Assembly: GCF_026988655.1 (NCBI RefSeq)
Contig: NZ_JALSKT010000054.1
Span: 1-44,666, forward strand
DNA length: 44,666 nucleotides
Direction of reading: 5' to 3'
Source: Sulfurimonas sp.
GTDB taxonomy: Bacteria; Campylobacterota; Campylobacteria; Campylobacterales; Sulfurimonadaceae
A program made the position numbers and the translations under genes. This document shows positions 25,591 to 32,991 of the stretch, piece after piece. The notes beneath the pieces are model-generated. The model worked only from the letters and a program-made list of their open reading frames with translations, did not search any database and had not been told where the DNA came from. How positions within the stretch are numbered: position 1 is the stretch's first letter; every line of letters begins with the position of its first letter.

Positions 25591-28010
25591 CCTCTATTTC
25601 TTGATCTAATTGATTTCCTTTTGATAAATATTTTGTAAAATATATACATCAAAAACATTCCAATAAATATACCAACTATAACTTGTACCCAAGCCGCAAG
25701 ATTTAGTATCTTGCTTAATATATTCATATGCTCTTTTTTATCTATTTGAATATCAGCCATCTCTGCAATATGTGTCATTGCAGAAACTGCTAGATTACCA
25801 TCAGGAATACTCTCATGACAAGCGATACAAGCACCTGCTCTATCTGTTTTATCAATTTGCTCTTTTGACAAAGGCTGTGAGAGTTTCCAGTGATGCCCTA
25901 CAGTTTGGAGTTGTGTACCATTTTTATCCAAAAATTTCGAGTAATCAAAATGAAGATTAGGAATTGCTGGAATTTGCTTATCAATAATCGTTGGCATTAT
26001 TTTTCCATCCGCACTCATAATGTCCACTATCGCATCAACCGAAGGATCAAAAGTTGTTCTTGACCCTGTTATACCATAGCCTAGTGCTTTTGGCGTTGCA
26101 TGACAACTCTCACAACTTCTTGGCTCTTTTTGTATAGTATGTGGTTGAATTGGTGCCATATCTATAGCATTTTGTCCTTCTGCTCCAGCACCTTCAACAT
26201 TTGGAATTTTAAAGATATGATTTTGCAGGAGTGCTTTTCCATCTTTTCCTATAACTGTAATCGTTGTTTGACATCCAGGAATGGTAGGAGAGATTCTTCC
26301 CTCACCATTTTGAGAGAGTGCAGGATCTTCCCAACGTAAAAAACTTCGCGTCTCTATGACTTTACCATCTACTAAATAATTTTGTAATGATTTACGCATC
26401 ACTCCCGTCGTTCCATGTAAATCATGATCGTGAGAAGATTGTAAAAAATCGGGGTTTTGTTTCCCACCGCTATAGTCTATTTTTACATGACAGCCATAAC
26501 ATTGTGGCGCCCATGTTGCATGACAGGTATAACATTCAAGTCTATCATTATGTGCAGTAATTTTATCCATTGCTAAGAGCCCAACTTTGGATAATTTTTC
26601 TTGTTTTTTTAGTAGTTTTAATGGTTTTAAAATGACATCTTTACCACTTGCAAGATGCATTACAACTTCATTGCCTTTTTTTGTTGCATGAATAAGTGGA
26701 TTTCCACGTGCAGAGAGAAGATACCCATCATCTGCTGCGTTTAGAGATCCTTGCTTGAGATATTTTGCCATTGTTTGGGTCACACCTCTGGCTTTTCCTC
26801 TCTTTGGTTTTGTTTGAAACTCATCCGAATAGCCTAAAGGTAATTCCCAAGGGTATTTTTTTGTCGTTCCATGACAATCTTGACACTCTATCTCAACAGC
26901 ACCTGCATTGGCACCACTTAAAAATCCATCGCCATGCATATCATTTGAGGTATGACAATCCTGACACAACATCCCTTTTTTAAAATGCACATCACCTTGC
27001 ATATGAATATATCTTTTTGTGTGAAGTTTTGGCTGAGGATTACCATGCTCATCAAAAGTCGCATTGTATGCAGTCTCCATAAGTCCTTGATATGAAACCC
27101 CTATACGCTTTCCACGGTTATGGCAAGTCGAGCATGTCTCTGTAGGGATACCTGAGTAACTTTGTCCATGTACAGTAACTTTAGTACCTCGAGAAGATTG
27201 AATCTGATGTACTAAAAGGTGCCCTTTTTCTTTATGGGAGATGCTTTTATCTCCACCTTCATAATAGCCCTCATTAGAGTAAGGAATATGACAAGCTGCA
27301 CAACCAATACCGCGATAATCACCTCTTTTTTGACGTCCTTTACTTCCCGTATGACAACGTAAACACTCTTGACGAAGATAGGTATATACAGCCAATGATG
27401 GATCTTTTTCAACTTCTTCTGCTGTTGGTGCAGCTGGAAGTTCTTTCATCTCGCTTGGAAAAGCCTGCGGTTCCATTTTTGAGAGTTTTTGCATATATTC
27501 TCTATATGTTTTTGTTCCCAAACGCGTATGTATATCTTGTGGATTTTTTGTTACATAGTTCCCAACGTTGTGCTTATATCCCTCTTTAGCACCAAAGCTC
27601 CAAAGTGCTCCTTGAATTTTTCCCTGCTCTGTCATCATAAGAGAATTCATCTGTGCTGCCACTTCTTCTTTATGACACATACCACAAGTATTTTGGTTTA
27701 TCCAAGTACTCCCAGGTGCTGGATAAAACTCTTTTGGACCCTCATGGGTTAAAAAGAATTTTATCGTTCCTTTATGTGCTTTAAATTTATGTCTTGTTGC
27801 CGGATTTCCCCCATGACAAACAATACAGCTGTTTTTTGGATACCCTGCCTCACTGGCTTTTTTTGCTATAGCTTTTGCCATGCCAGATTGCACATCTCGA
27901 ATATGTTCAATTCCACCATGACATTTCAAACAATTGTTAGTTTTTGTAAAGCTAGATGCTCCAAACAAAAAAGTCGAAGCAAAAAGAGCAAGCAGAAGTA
28001 TCTTTTTCAT
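25581..28010 (-). CDS. Dodecaheme c-type cytochrome, membrane anchored
   Basis: Large exported cytochrome of 809 residues: signal peptide (MKKILLLALFASTFLFGA), twelve CXXCH heme motifs (the first at residues 27, 62 and 109, then spread to near 730) and a C-terminal membrane helix (WVQVIVGIFIGMFLMYIFY) followed by a basic tail. It would sit in the periplasm anchored to the inner membrane, so it could pass electrons from the quinone pool to a terminal reductase or the reverse. I cannot match it to a named enzyme: it has no CX15CH or CXXCK site of the sulfite or nitrite reductases. It is encoded directly before mqnC in the operon with kdsA, ribH and nusB. Confidence 0.85.
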   Translation of the reverse strand: MKKILLLALFASTFLFGASSFTKTNNCLKCHGGIEHIRDVQSGMAKAIAKKASEAGYPKNSCIVCHGGNPATRHKFKAHKGTIKFFLTHEGPKEFYPAPGSTWINQNTCGMCHKEEVAAQMNSLMMTEQGKIQGALWSFGAKEGYKHNVGNYVTKNPQDIHTRLGTKTYREYMQKLSKMEPQAFPSEMKELPAAPTAEEVEKDPSLAVYTYLRQECLRCHTGSKGRQKRGDYRGIGCAACHIPYSNEGYYEGGDKSISHKEKGHLLVHQIQSSRGTKVTVHGQSYSGIPTETCSTCHNRGKRIGVSYQGLMETAYNATFDEHGNPQPKLHTKRYIHMQGDVHFKKGMLCQDCHTSNDMHGDGFLSGANAGAVEIECQDCHGTTKKYPWELPLGYSDEFQTKPKRGKARGVTQTMAKYLKQGSLNAADDGYLLSARGNPLIHATKKGNEVVMHLASGKDVILKPLKLLKKQEKLSKVGLLAMDKITAHNDRLECYTCHATWAPQCYGCHVKIDYSGGKQNPDFLQSSHDHDLHGTTGVMRKSLQNYLVDGKVIETRSFLRWEDPALSQNGEGRISPTIPGCQTTITVIGKDGKALLQNHIFKIPNVEGAGAEGQNAIDMAPIQPHTIQKEPRSCESCHATPKALGYGITGSRTTFDPSVDAIVDIMSADGKIMPTIIDKQIPAIPNLHFDYSKFLDKNGTQLQTVGHHWKLSQPLSKEQIDKTDRAGACIACHESIPDGNLAVSAMTHIAEMADIQIDKKEHMNILSKILNLAAWVQVIVGIFIGMFLMYIFYKIFIKRKSIRSRNRGWK

Positions 28011-28016
28011 TTCATT

Positions 28017-28418
28017 TTACTTTTTGTCTTTTGATATTGCGTCTAAAACACCGTTGATAAATTTTGGAGACTGCTCTGTTCCAAATGCTTTTGTGATTTC
28101 CACTGCCTCATTAATAACAACAGCAGAATCTAGTTCACCATAAAGAATCTCAAACGCAGCTAAACGCAGTGTCGCTCTCTCAATCGCACCCAAACGTTCA
28201 AAATCCCAATCTTTCAAATGCTCAATGATGGCTTTATCAATAGCTTCAATATGTTCCATAACACCCTCATAAAGACCAAGAGCAAAATCCTTTTGTTTAT
28301 TACGAATTTTTTTCTCTTCAAGTATCTCGTTTGAGTGCTCCGATGTGTTTCCGTTTCCTAAATCATATGCGTATAAAAGGCTTACAACAGCCATACGTGC
28401 TTGTTGACGAGTAGCCAT
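28017..28418 (-). CDS. nusB: Transcription antitermination factor NusB
   Basis: All-helical protein of 133 residues with [22 protein letters not shown] at the start and ERATLRLAAFEILYG and VVINEAVEITKAFGTEQSPKFINGVLDAI, the conserved C-terminal motif. NusB, with NusE (S10), binds the boxA of rRNA leaders to prevent termination. It overlaps the ribH stop by one base and carries the tandem AAACGCAG pair at 28152-28169. Confidence 0.96.
   Translation of the reverse strand: MATRQQARMAVVSLLYAYDLGNGNTSEHSNEILEEKKIRNKQKDFALGLYEGVMEHIEAIDKAIIEHLKDWDFERLGAIERATLRLAAFEILYGELDSAVVINEAVEITKAFGTEQSPKFINGVLDAISKDKK
28152..28169 (+). repeat. Tandem pair of the dispersed word AAACGCAG, with all copies in the window listed
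   Basis: Two copies of AAACGCAG ten bases apart (CAAACGCAGC TAAACGCAGT) inside nusB. Exact copies read by eye on the plus strand start at 904, 2890, 4409, 10280, 11752, 14064, 14449, 18423, 18620, 19556, 24698, 24839, 28152, 28162, 35574 and 41414. Copies of the complement CTGCGTTT start at 327, 2729, 15907, 17179, 17691, 20030, 24183, 26735, 31872 and 38035. All 26 are followed by C or T when read as AAACGCAG, and 24 are preceded by C or T. I estimate about one copy by chance at this base composition. Confidence 0.85.
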
Positions 28419-28882
28419 TATAGTGCCTCGTATAGATCTAACATCTCTATCACAACCGTCATCGCTTCAAAGCCTTTGTTTCCTGCTTTTGTTCCAGCAC
28501 GTTCAATTGATTGCTCGATAGTATCTGTTGTTAAAAGACCAAAAGATACTGGTTTTTGATACTTTAAGCTCATCGTAGCGATGCCTTTTGTAGCTTCAGC
28601 TGATACATAATCAAAATGAGGTGTAGCCCCACGGATCACTGCACCTAAAGCACAAACAGCGTCATATTTTCCACTCGCTAAGAGTTGATCTACAATCATT
28701 GGAAGCTCAAATGCACCAGGCACTAAAACATGAGTCAAGTCTGCTTCATCACCACCATGACGATCAAATGCATCTTTTGCACCTTCAACTAATCTGTCAA
28801 CGATAAAATGATTCCATCTTGTACTCACTATTGCAATTTTTTTGCCGTTTACTACTTTTAACTTACCTTCTATCAAATTCAT
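28418..28882 (-). CDS. ribH: 6,7-dimethyl-8-ribityllumazine synthase
   Basis: Protein of 154 residues, the normal RibH length, with [47 protein letters not shown] (catalytic His) and [25 protein letters not shown]. It condenses the ribitylaminouracil and dihydroxybutanone phosphate to lumazine, the penultimate step of riboflavin. I start at ATG 28882 with AAGGA about 7 bases upstream. A longer frame continues upstream but is only a lysine-rich non-conserved extension. It lies 17 bases after kdsA. Confidence 0.95.
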   Translation of the reverse strand: MNLIEGKLKVVNGKKIAIVSTRWNHFIVDRLVEGAKDAFDRHGGDEADLTHVLVPGAFELPMIVDQLLASGKYDAVCALGAVIRGATPHFDYVSAEATKGIATMSLKYQKPVSFGLLTTDTIEQSIERAGTKAGNKGFEAMTVVIEMLDLYEAL

Positions 28883-28899
28883 TTTACTTTTCCTTATTT

Positions 28900-29694
28900 T
28901 TAGTTTATTGCTTGAATTTTTTTGATTTTTTCTATGAGACTTTCTAGTTGTTCTAATCTTAGCATATTTGGACCATCGCTCAAAGCACAACTTGGGTCAA
29001 AATGTGTCTCAAAGAAAAATCCATCTACACCTATTGCTGCTGCTGCACTTGCAAGATAAGGTACCATGGAACTATCTCCACCTGTTTTTCCATTTTGAGC
29101 AGTTGGCATTTGTACCGAGTGTGTTGCATCAAAAATCACAGGAGCAAACTTTCGCATAAGCACGAGATTTCTCATATCTACGACTAAGTTTCCATACCCA
29201 AAAGTATTACCCCGCTCGCAAAGATATACTCCGTGTTTTACAGAGTTTTCATAACTTGCTTCGCTGCAACCTCTTGTTTGTAAAACTTTTAAAAGCGGAT
29301 ACTGCATCGCATTTGCATCCAAAAACTGACCTTTTTTGATGTTTATTTCACGGTCAGTTTTTGCACAAGCGACAAGTAAATCTGTTTGACGACACAAAAA
29401 TGCGGGAATTTGCAATATATCTACAACTTCTGCCACAACTGGAACTTGAGTACTTTCATGCACATCAGTAACAATTTTATAGCCAAAGTCATCTTTGACC
29501 TTTTGTAAAATTCTTAAGCCTTCATCTATTCCAAGCCCACGAAAACTCTCTAAAGAAGTTCTATTTGCTTTATCAAAACTTGCTTTAAAATAAAAATCTA
29601 TCGTTTCATCTTTTTGATATTTTTCTAAGCCTTTTGCTATTTTAAAAATATTCTCTTCACTTTCAATAACACAAGGTCCTGCTAAAAGTTTCAT
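28900..29694 (-). CDS. kdsA: 3-deoxy-8-phosphooctulonate synthase
   Basis: KdsA of 264 residues, slightly shorter than the 275-285 norm at its N-terminus. [14 protein letters not shown] opens the barrel, [20 protein letters not shown] binds phosphoenolpyruvate, VTDVHEST and [14 protein letters not shown] follow, and [15 protein letters not shown] and [19 protein letters not shown] form the C-terminal metal and substrate region. It makes Kdo-8-phosphate for lipopolysaccharide. First gene of the long operon to recD2. It starts 43 bases downstream of the toxin-like locus. Confidence 0.96.
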   Translation of the reverse strand: MKLLAGPCVIESEENIFKIAKGLEKYQKDETIDFYFKASFDKANRTSLESFRGLGIDEGLRILQKVKDDFGYKIVTDVHESTQVPVVAEVVDILQIPAFLCRQTDLLVACAKTDREINIKKGQFLDANAMQYPLLKVLQTRGCSEASYENSVKHGVYLCERGNTFGYGNLVVDMRNLVLMRKFAPVIFDATHSVQMPTAQNGKTGGDSSMVPYLASAAAAIGVDGFFFETHFDPSCALSDGPNMLRLEQLESLIEKIKKIQAIN

Positions 29695-29732
29695 AATTTT
29701 TACCTAATTTGTATATTTTATCTGTTTTGTTG

Positions 29733-29738
29733 TATAAT
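29733..29738 (+). promoter_or_regulatory. Plus-strand -10 element reading antisense across the toxin-like ORF
   Basis: A perfect TATAAT in TTGTATAATCTCAACAAGG. A start about 7 bases downstream would place the first base in the CAACAAGG that pairs with the other end of the locus. No plus-strand protein gene follows until 30880, so it would make an antisense RNA. Confidence 0.5.
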
Positions 29739-29757
29739 CTCAACAAGGCAAAGAGGG

Positions 29758-29832
29758 TTAAACCCTCTTTAGCTCCAAGCTGACTTTAAGTCGCCAAACT
29801 ATGAAAGTCAACTTGAGGTGAAACTTTTTCAT
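29758..29832 (-). CDS. Small cationic hydrophobic peptide, AapA-like type I toxin candidate
   Basis: A 24-residue ORF (MKKFHLKLTFIVWRLKVSLE followed by LKRV) between the EamA transporter and kdsA. The Shine-Dalgarno AAAGGAGG at 29839-29846 is perfect and spaced six bases from the ATG, stronger than nearly any other gene in the window. The peptide is amphipathic, basic at both ends and hydrophobic in the middle, as membrane-acting toxins are. From memory, the Helicobacter pylori AapA1 toxin ends LKISFLGCKVVVLLKR; the pattern LK-hydrophobic-K/R-V-x-L-x-LKR is shared. Both flanking promoters and the RNA fold fit a type I toxin-antitoxin. Homology of such short peptides is uncertain; a leader peptide for kdsA is the main alternative. 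Confidence 0.6.
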   Translation of the reverse strand: MKKFHLKLTFIVWRLKVSLELKRV

Positions 29833-29838
29833 AAAGTT

Positions 29839-29846
29839 CCTCCTTT
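29839..29846 (-). promoter_or_regulatory. Perfect Shine-Dalgarno of the 24-codon ORF
   Basis: AAAGGAGG, fully complementary to the 16S anti-Shine-Dalgarno core, six bases from ATG 29832. Its AAAGG half is also one arm of the stem that joins the RNA ends (29841-29851 with 29739-29748), so folding would hide it. Confidence 0.7.
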
Positions 29847-29885
29847 GTTGAGATTTTTGCCCCCAACTTTTGTTGGGAGCATATA

Positions 29886-29891
29886 ATTATA
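29886..29891 (-). promoter_or_regulatory. -10 element of the toxin-like transcript
   Basis: A perfect TATAAT on the minus strand (GGTATAATTATATGCTCCC). A start about 7-8 bases downstream falls at the first base of the 5' hairpin GCTCCCAAC. It lies in the 3' flank of the EamA gene, so the short RNA appears to have its own promoter. Confidence 0.55.
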
Positions 29892-29909
29892 CCTTTTTCT
29901 TTTTAATCT

Positions 29910-30797
29910 CTACTTATCGCGCGCAACCATTACACCCGCAAAAACAATGAGTATAATGCCAAAAGTCGTGAGTAACGATGGTAATGCATCTCCTAAAAAA
30001 AGTCCAACTATAATGGAAAACAAAATATTTGTATAACTTACAGCCCCTACTATTCCTGCTTTTGTTTCTCCGTATGCTTTTGTCATAAGCACTTGAGAGA
30101 GCGTTGCAAAAAGACCCATAGCAAGGACATAAAACCAAACAATCCCTTCAGGCATAATAAACTTTCCAAGCATAAAATCAAGTTCAGGATAGTTTAAATA
30201 TGGCGAAATTAAAAAGAGCAAAATCGGTCCTAGCGTTCCAACGCCCATAAAAGAAAGCACGATGGCTCTTGTGTCATAATAACTCTTGAGTTCTCGCACA
30301 GAAGTATATGCTAGTGCTGCACCGACACCACTGAATATACCCAATAAATCATACTTAGAAAAGCCTACACCACTCGGCTGAGTGATAAAAAGTATGCCCA
30401 CAAAACCTACAAAAACTGCAAGCCAAGCTTTATAAGAGAGCTTTTCACTTAAAAACAACCAAGCAAAAATAGCTGTAAAAATTGGAGAGGTTTTAGAGTA
30501 AGTCATAGCATCACCTAAAGATATATGCGCGATATTGTAAAAAAAAGCAAGCAGAGCCACAAAGCCCATAAAACCTCTAAAAAAGAGCAAAAAAGGTTTG
30601 CCACCCTTATGTTTCATCGGCGTTTTAAGTACTGCTAACCCCACTAAAATTACACCTGCGATATTTCTAAAAAAAACAACTTCTAGTGAGCTCATACTCT
30701 CTGAAGCTAACTTAGCAAAAGCACCCATAATAGCGAATGTAAAGCTTGCAATAAGCATATACTGTACACCCTTGTTTAAATTCTTAAGTCTATTCAT
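29910..30797 (-). CDS. EamA-family (DMT) transporter
   Basis: Membrane protein of 295 residues with ten hydrophobic segments in two repeated halves of five, each an EamA unit. The first half contains FAIMGAFAKLASESMSSLEVVFFRNIAGVILVG, the second FSGVGAALAYTSVRELKSYYDTRAIVLSFMGVG and GAVSYTNILFSIIVGLFLGDALP. These carriers export amino acids, nucleosides or other small metabolites; the substrate cannot be told. No clear Shine-Dalgarno is in front of ATG 30797. It is monocistronic and divergent from the DnaJ gene. Confidence 0.85.
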   Translation of the reverse strand: MNRLKNLNKGVQYMLIASFTFAIMGAFAKLASESMSSLEVVFFRNIAGVILVGLAVLKTPMKHKGGKPFLLFFRGFMGFVALLAFFYNIAHISLGDAMTYSKTSPIFTAIFAWLFLSEKLSYKAWLAVFVGFVGILFITQPSGVGFSKYDLLGIFSGVGAALAYTSVRELKSYYDTRAIVLSFMGVGTLGPILLFLISPYLNYPELDFMLGKFIMPEGIVWFYVLAMGLFATLSQVLMTKAYGETKAGIVGAVSYTNILFSIIVGLFLGDALPSLLTTFGIILIVFAGVMVARDK

Positions 30798-30844
30798 AAA
30801 CGAATTGTATCATTTTTAACTCACCCTTATTTTCTTTAAGTCTG

Positions 30845-30850
30845 TATAAT
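30845..30850 (+). promoter_or_regulatory. -10 element for the TerB-DnaJ gene
   Basis: A perfect TATAAT (CTGTATAATAC) 30 bases before ATG 30880, which is preceded by AAAGGA. Confidence 0.5.
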
Positions 30851-30879
30851 ACAAAAATATTCAATTTTAAAGGAATTTT

Positions 30880-31632
30880 ATGGGCAATCTCATAATACTC
30901 GGGCTCTTAGCCGCAGTTTTTTATTATGTATTTAAGAGCTACAATAAATATACACAATATTCACAAGAAGCATTTAAAAACTTTTCCGTCTCTTATGAGT
31001 CAATCAAGAGTAGTGATTTGGGACTTTTTGTTGCACTTGTTGCAAAAGTAGCCAAAGCTGATGGACATGTAGATGCACTTGAAGCACAACTTGTAGGCAT
31101 CATGTTTGATGATATATCAAAAGTTTTTCCACAACCGCAAAAGACAAAAGATATCTTAAAACAAATATTTAATGAAGAAAAAGATAGAAGTGATGATGTG
31201 GAGCAAATCGCACATGCACTTGCCAATGCACTCAAACGCAATAAAGCACAACAAGAACAATTTATGGGATTTTTAATCCAACTAGCCTTTGCTGATGGGG
31301 AAGTAAGTCAAAGCGAAGAGGAGATTTTAGGTATTATAGCTGAAGCATTTGCATTTGATCCACAAAAATATCATGCTATTTTTGACCAGTTTGAACAGAT
31401 GATGAAAAATGTCCAACCTAAAGCAACACTTGAAGATGCATACAAAGTGCTGGGTGTAACAAAAAATGATGATATGAATACTATCAAAAAAGCTTATCGT
31501 AAACTTGTTCGCGAGTATCACCCTGATATTATTAAGTCACAAAACAAAGGAGAAGCCTATATGAAAGAGGCAACAGCCAAAACACAAGAGATCAATCAAG
31601 CATATGAGATGATTAAGAAGGCGAGAGGCTAA
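30880..31632 (+). CDS. djlA: DjlA-like membrane protein with TerB and DnaJ domains
   Basis: Protein of 250 residues. An N-terminal membrane helix (LIILGLLAAVFYYVF, residues 4-18), a TerB-like helical domain (about 45-170, with VAKADGHVDALEA and LAFADGEVSQSEEE, repeated acidic turns), and a C-terminal J domain with YKVLGV and the HPD tripeptide at 214-216. The layout is that of DjlA, an inner-membrane DnaK co-chaperone with the J domain in the cytoplasm. The 3' end overlaps the convergent phosphoribosyltransferase by 20 bases. Confidence 0.9.
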   Translation: MGNLIILGLLAAVFYYVFKSYNKYTQYSQEAFKNFSVSYESIKSSDLGLFVALVAKVAKADGHVDALEAQLVGIMFDDISKVFPQPQKTKDILKQIFNEEKDRSDDVEQIAHALANALKRNKAQQEQFMGFLIQLAFADGEVSQSEEEILGIIAEAFAFDPQKYHAIFDQFEQMMKNVQPKATLEDAYKVLGVTKNDDMNTIKKAYRKLVREYHPDIIKSQNKGEAYMKEATAKTQEINQAYEMIKKARG

Positions 31633-32071
31633 AGTCTTTCTCCCAAAAAAATTCTATCCATGCATTTGCCTCATTGATCCAATAATCAGGTTCATACATG
31701 GAAGTTTTTTTATAAAACAATGCGCAAGACTGAAACTCAATCTCTTGAAAATTCTCTTTTAAATAGCGCATTATATACGCAAAAGTCTCACCACTATCAG
31801 CGATATCATCTACCACTAAAACTTTTTTTACCGAGTGGTGAAATGCACACTCTCCAAAAAGAAAGAGTTCACTGCGTTTACAATCATCATCATAAAGCTC
31901 TGTTCTTATACTCTGCACATCGCGAATATCTAAACCTTCTGCCATCGCATGAGAAAGGCTCATCCCACCTCTAGCAATTGCCAATATTGCATCTGCTTTG
32001 AATGCTTTTGTATTAACTATTAATTTATTCGTATCTTTTTTAAAATTTTCGTATGAATAATATTGTTTCAA
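31613..32071 (-). CDS. Phosphoribosyltransferase (xanthine/hypoxanthine type)
   Basis: Protein of 152 residues with a PRTase core: ADAILAIARGGMSLSHAMAEGLD (substrate and PRPP loop), and KVLVVDDIADSGETFAYIMRYL, the PRPP-binding signature. It transfers a phosphoribosyl group, probably in purine salvage; the type (Gpt or Hpt) cannot be fixed by eye. The start is TTG 32071, supported by AGGG six bases upstream. It is convergent with the DnaJ gene, overlapping it by 20 bases, and divergent from the lipoprotein. Confidence 0.85.
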   Translation of the reverse strand: MKQYYSYENFKKDTNKLIVNTKAFKADAILAIARGGMSLSHAMAEGLDIRDVQSIRTELYDDDCKRSELFLFGECAFHHSVKKVLVVDDIADSGETFAYIMRYLKENFQEIEFQSCALFYKKTSMYEPDYWINEANAWIEFFWEKDFSLSPS

Positions 32072-32096
32072 TTGGAACCCTGTTTTTTTATGCTAT

Positions 32097-32102
32097 TATA
32101 AT
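32097..32102 (+). promoter_or_regulatory. -10 element for the LPP20-like lipoprotein
   Basis: A TATAAT in ATTATAATATAAA about 30 bases before ATG 32132. It lies in the divergent region with the phosphoribosyltransferase. Confidence 0.45.
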
Positions 32103-32131
32103 ATAAACAAAAACAATTCAAGGTGAAAATA

Positions 32132-32725
32132 ATGATAAAACTCATAAAAAACTTAGCACTCATAGCTGTTGTGACAGCCTCAATAACGGCATGTAGTGAT
32201 AAAGAGCCTGAGAGTAAAAAATACAATCCTACATTTAGCTGTCAACAAGAAGGTGTAGATGCACCAAGATGGACCTGTATTCCTGAAGTTGAAGGCTATT
32301 ATGCAGGCGTTGGTGTTGCTGAAAAAAGTGCTGCAGGTATCGCTCACATGAGAAAAGTAGCCCTTATGAACGGGCGTTCTGATTTAGCACAACAGATAGA
32401 AACAAAAGTCAAAGATAAAATGGAAGGTTTTACCCGAGCAACGGGTAATGGCTCAGCTGAAACAGTTGACAAAGTAACAACAGCGGTTACAAAACAGGTT
32501 GCAAAAGTTGACTTAAAAGGTTCAAAAGCTATGGATATGTGGAATGCACCATCTGGTGCTATTTACATGCTTGTCACAGTTCCTGAGGCCAATGTAAATG
32601 AAGCTGTAAAAAATGCTTACAATAAAGCAGTTGATTCAAGTTTCAATAATGATAATGCATTATGGCAACAATTTAAGTCCAAGCAAGCACTAGAGAGTTT
32701 AGATAAAGAGTTCCCTACAGAATAA
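32132..32725 (+). CDS. LPP20-family lipoprotein
   Basis: Exported lipoprotein of 197 residues, with lipobox SITAC at residues 17-21 (Cys21). The mature part has WTCIPEVEGYYAGVGVAEKSAAGIAHMRKVALMNGRSDLAQQIETKVKDKMEGF, the LPP20 pattern of small helices and beta strands, and ends with IYMLVTVPEANVNEAVKNAYNKAVD. LPP20 proteins are common in Helicobacter and Sulfurimonas outer membranes, and their role is unclear. I use ATG 32132, with AAGG about 8 bases upstream; GTG 32123 is the alternative. It is followed by the palindromic element at 32745. Confidence 0.82.
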   Translation: MIKLIKNLALIAVVTASITACSDKEPESKKYNPTFSCQQEGVDAPRWTCIPEVEGYYAGVGVAEKSAAGIAHMRKVALMNGRSDLAQQIETKVKDKMEGFTRATGNGSAETVDKVTTAVTKQVAKVDLKGSKAMDMWNAPSGAIYMLVTVPEANVNEAVKNAYNKAVDSSFNNDNALWQQFKSKQALESLDKEFPTE

Positions 32726-32744
32726 CTCTTTCTTTTATTAAAGT

Positions 32745-32917
32745 AATGGCACTCTAAACTCCCTCGAGCACGGTAAATCAAAACTCAAGTCATTCTCAGC
32801 TTGACTGGGAATCTAGCTTATAATTTCATATAAACTAGACCCTGAATCAAGTTCAGGGTGACTTTAGTTTTGAAGTTATCTTAGTTCTGATTTACCGTGT
32901 CCCTTGTGAGTGTCATT
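32745..32917. mobile_element. 173-bp palindromic MITE-like repeat element
   Basis: Between the LPP20-like gene and der lies a nested inverted repeat. The outer ends AATGGCACTC (32745-32754) and GAGTGTCATT (32908-32917) match in nine of ten positions. Inside, CACGGTAAATCA (32769-32780) pairs exactly with TGATTTACCGTG (32888-32899). At the centre are two related 28-base units in inverted orientation: 32789-32816 and 32835-32862, each itself a hairpin (for example CCCTGAA/TTCAGGG). The core recalls GTCATTCCCGC-type dispersed repeats of other bacteria. It has no ORF, so would be non-autonomous. Other copies cannot be seen here. Confidence 0.55.
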
Positions 32918-32939
32918 TAACTATCTCCGTTTATTTAGC

Positions 32940-32945
32940 TATAAT
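32940..32945 (+). promoter_or_regulatory. -10 element for der
   Basis: TATAAT in GCTATAATTTC, 46 bases before ATG 32992 and just downstream of the palindromic element. Confidence 0.45.
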
Positions 32946-32991
32946 TTCAAATAAATTCAATACTCTTTCATAAGTTATACAAGGTTCATAA

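Larger units (their letters stand above)
29744..29850 (+). ncRNA. Predicted antisense RNA (IsoA-like) of the toxin locus
   Basis: The plus-strand -10 at 29733 would start an RNA within the toxin region that is complementary to the whole 24-codon ORF and its ribosome-binding site. The same stems form on this strand. The 3' end is a guess: the hairpin GAAACTTT/AAAGTTCC at 29819-29840 is followed by TCCTTTGTTGAGATTTTT. In Helicobacter the antisense IsoA RNAs silence aapA in this way. Presence of the transcript is inference. Confidence 0.4.
29738..29880 (-). ncRNA. Predicted structured mRNA of an AapA-like type I toxin
   Basis: On the minus strand the RNA would fold as follows. A nine-pair 5' hairpin lies at 29859-29880 (GCTCCCAAC / GTTGGGGGC, one wobble). 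A closing stem CTCAACAAAGG / CCTTGTTGAG (29841-29851 with 29739-29748, one bulge) joins the 5' and 3' ends. Inside are a hairpin at the start codon (AACTTT/AAAGTT), a central hairpin with AAGTTGACTTT/AAAGTCAGCTT (one mismatch), and a strong hairpin AAAGAGGG/CCCTCTTT over the stop codon. The closing stem takes in part of the Shine-Dalgarno, so full-length RNA would be poorly translated. This end-to-end pairing is what is described for Helicobacter aapA mRNAs. Structure was drawn by eye. Confidence 0.5.

Noticed and set aside
27212-27412. 66-codon minus-strand frame overlapping the 12-heme cytochrome
   Set aside because: It lies in another frame within the cytochrome gene. The cytochrome frame is well supported by 12 heme motifs.
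28860-28990. FMN riboswitch upstream of ribH
   Set aside because: ribH is 17 bases after kdsA inside an operon, with no long leader and none of the conserved RFN element sequence.
29738-29852. Cloverleaf-like fold on the plus strand resembling a tRNA or 4.5S RNA
   Set aside because: The closing stem is longer than a tRNA acceptor stem, there is no T-loop GTTCRA, no anticodon arm of normal size and no CCA. The 4.5S core sequence is also absent. The fold is better explained by complementarity to the toxin-like mRNA on the other strand.
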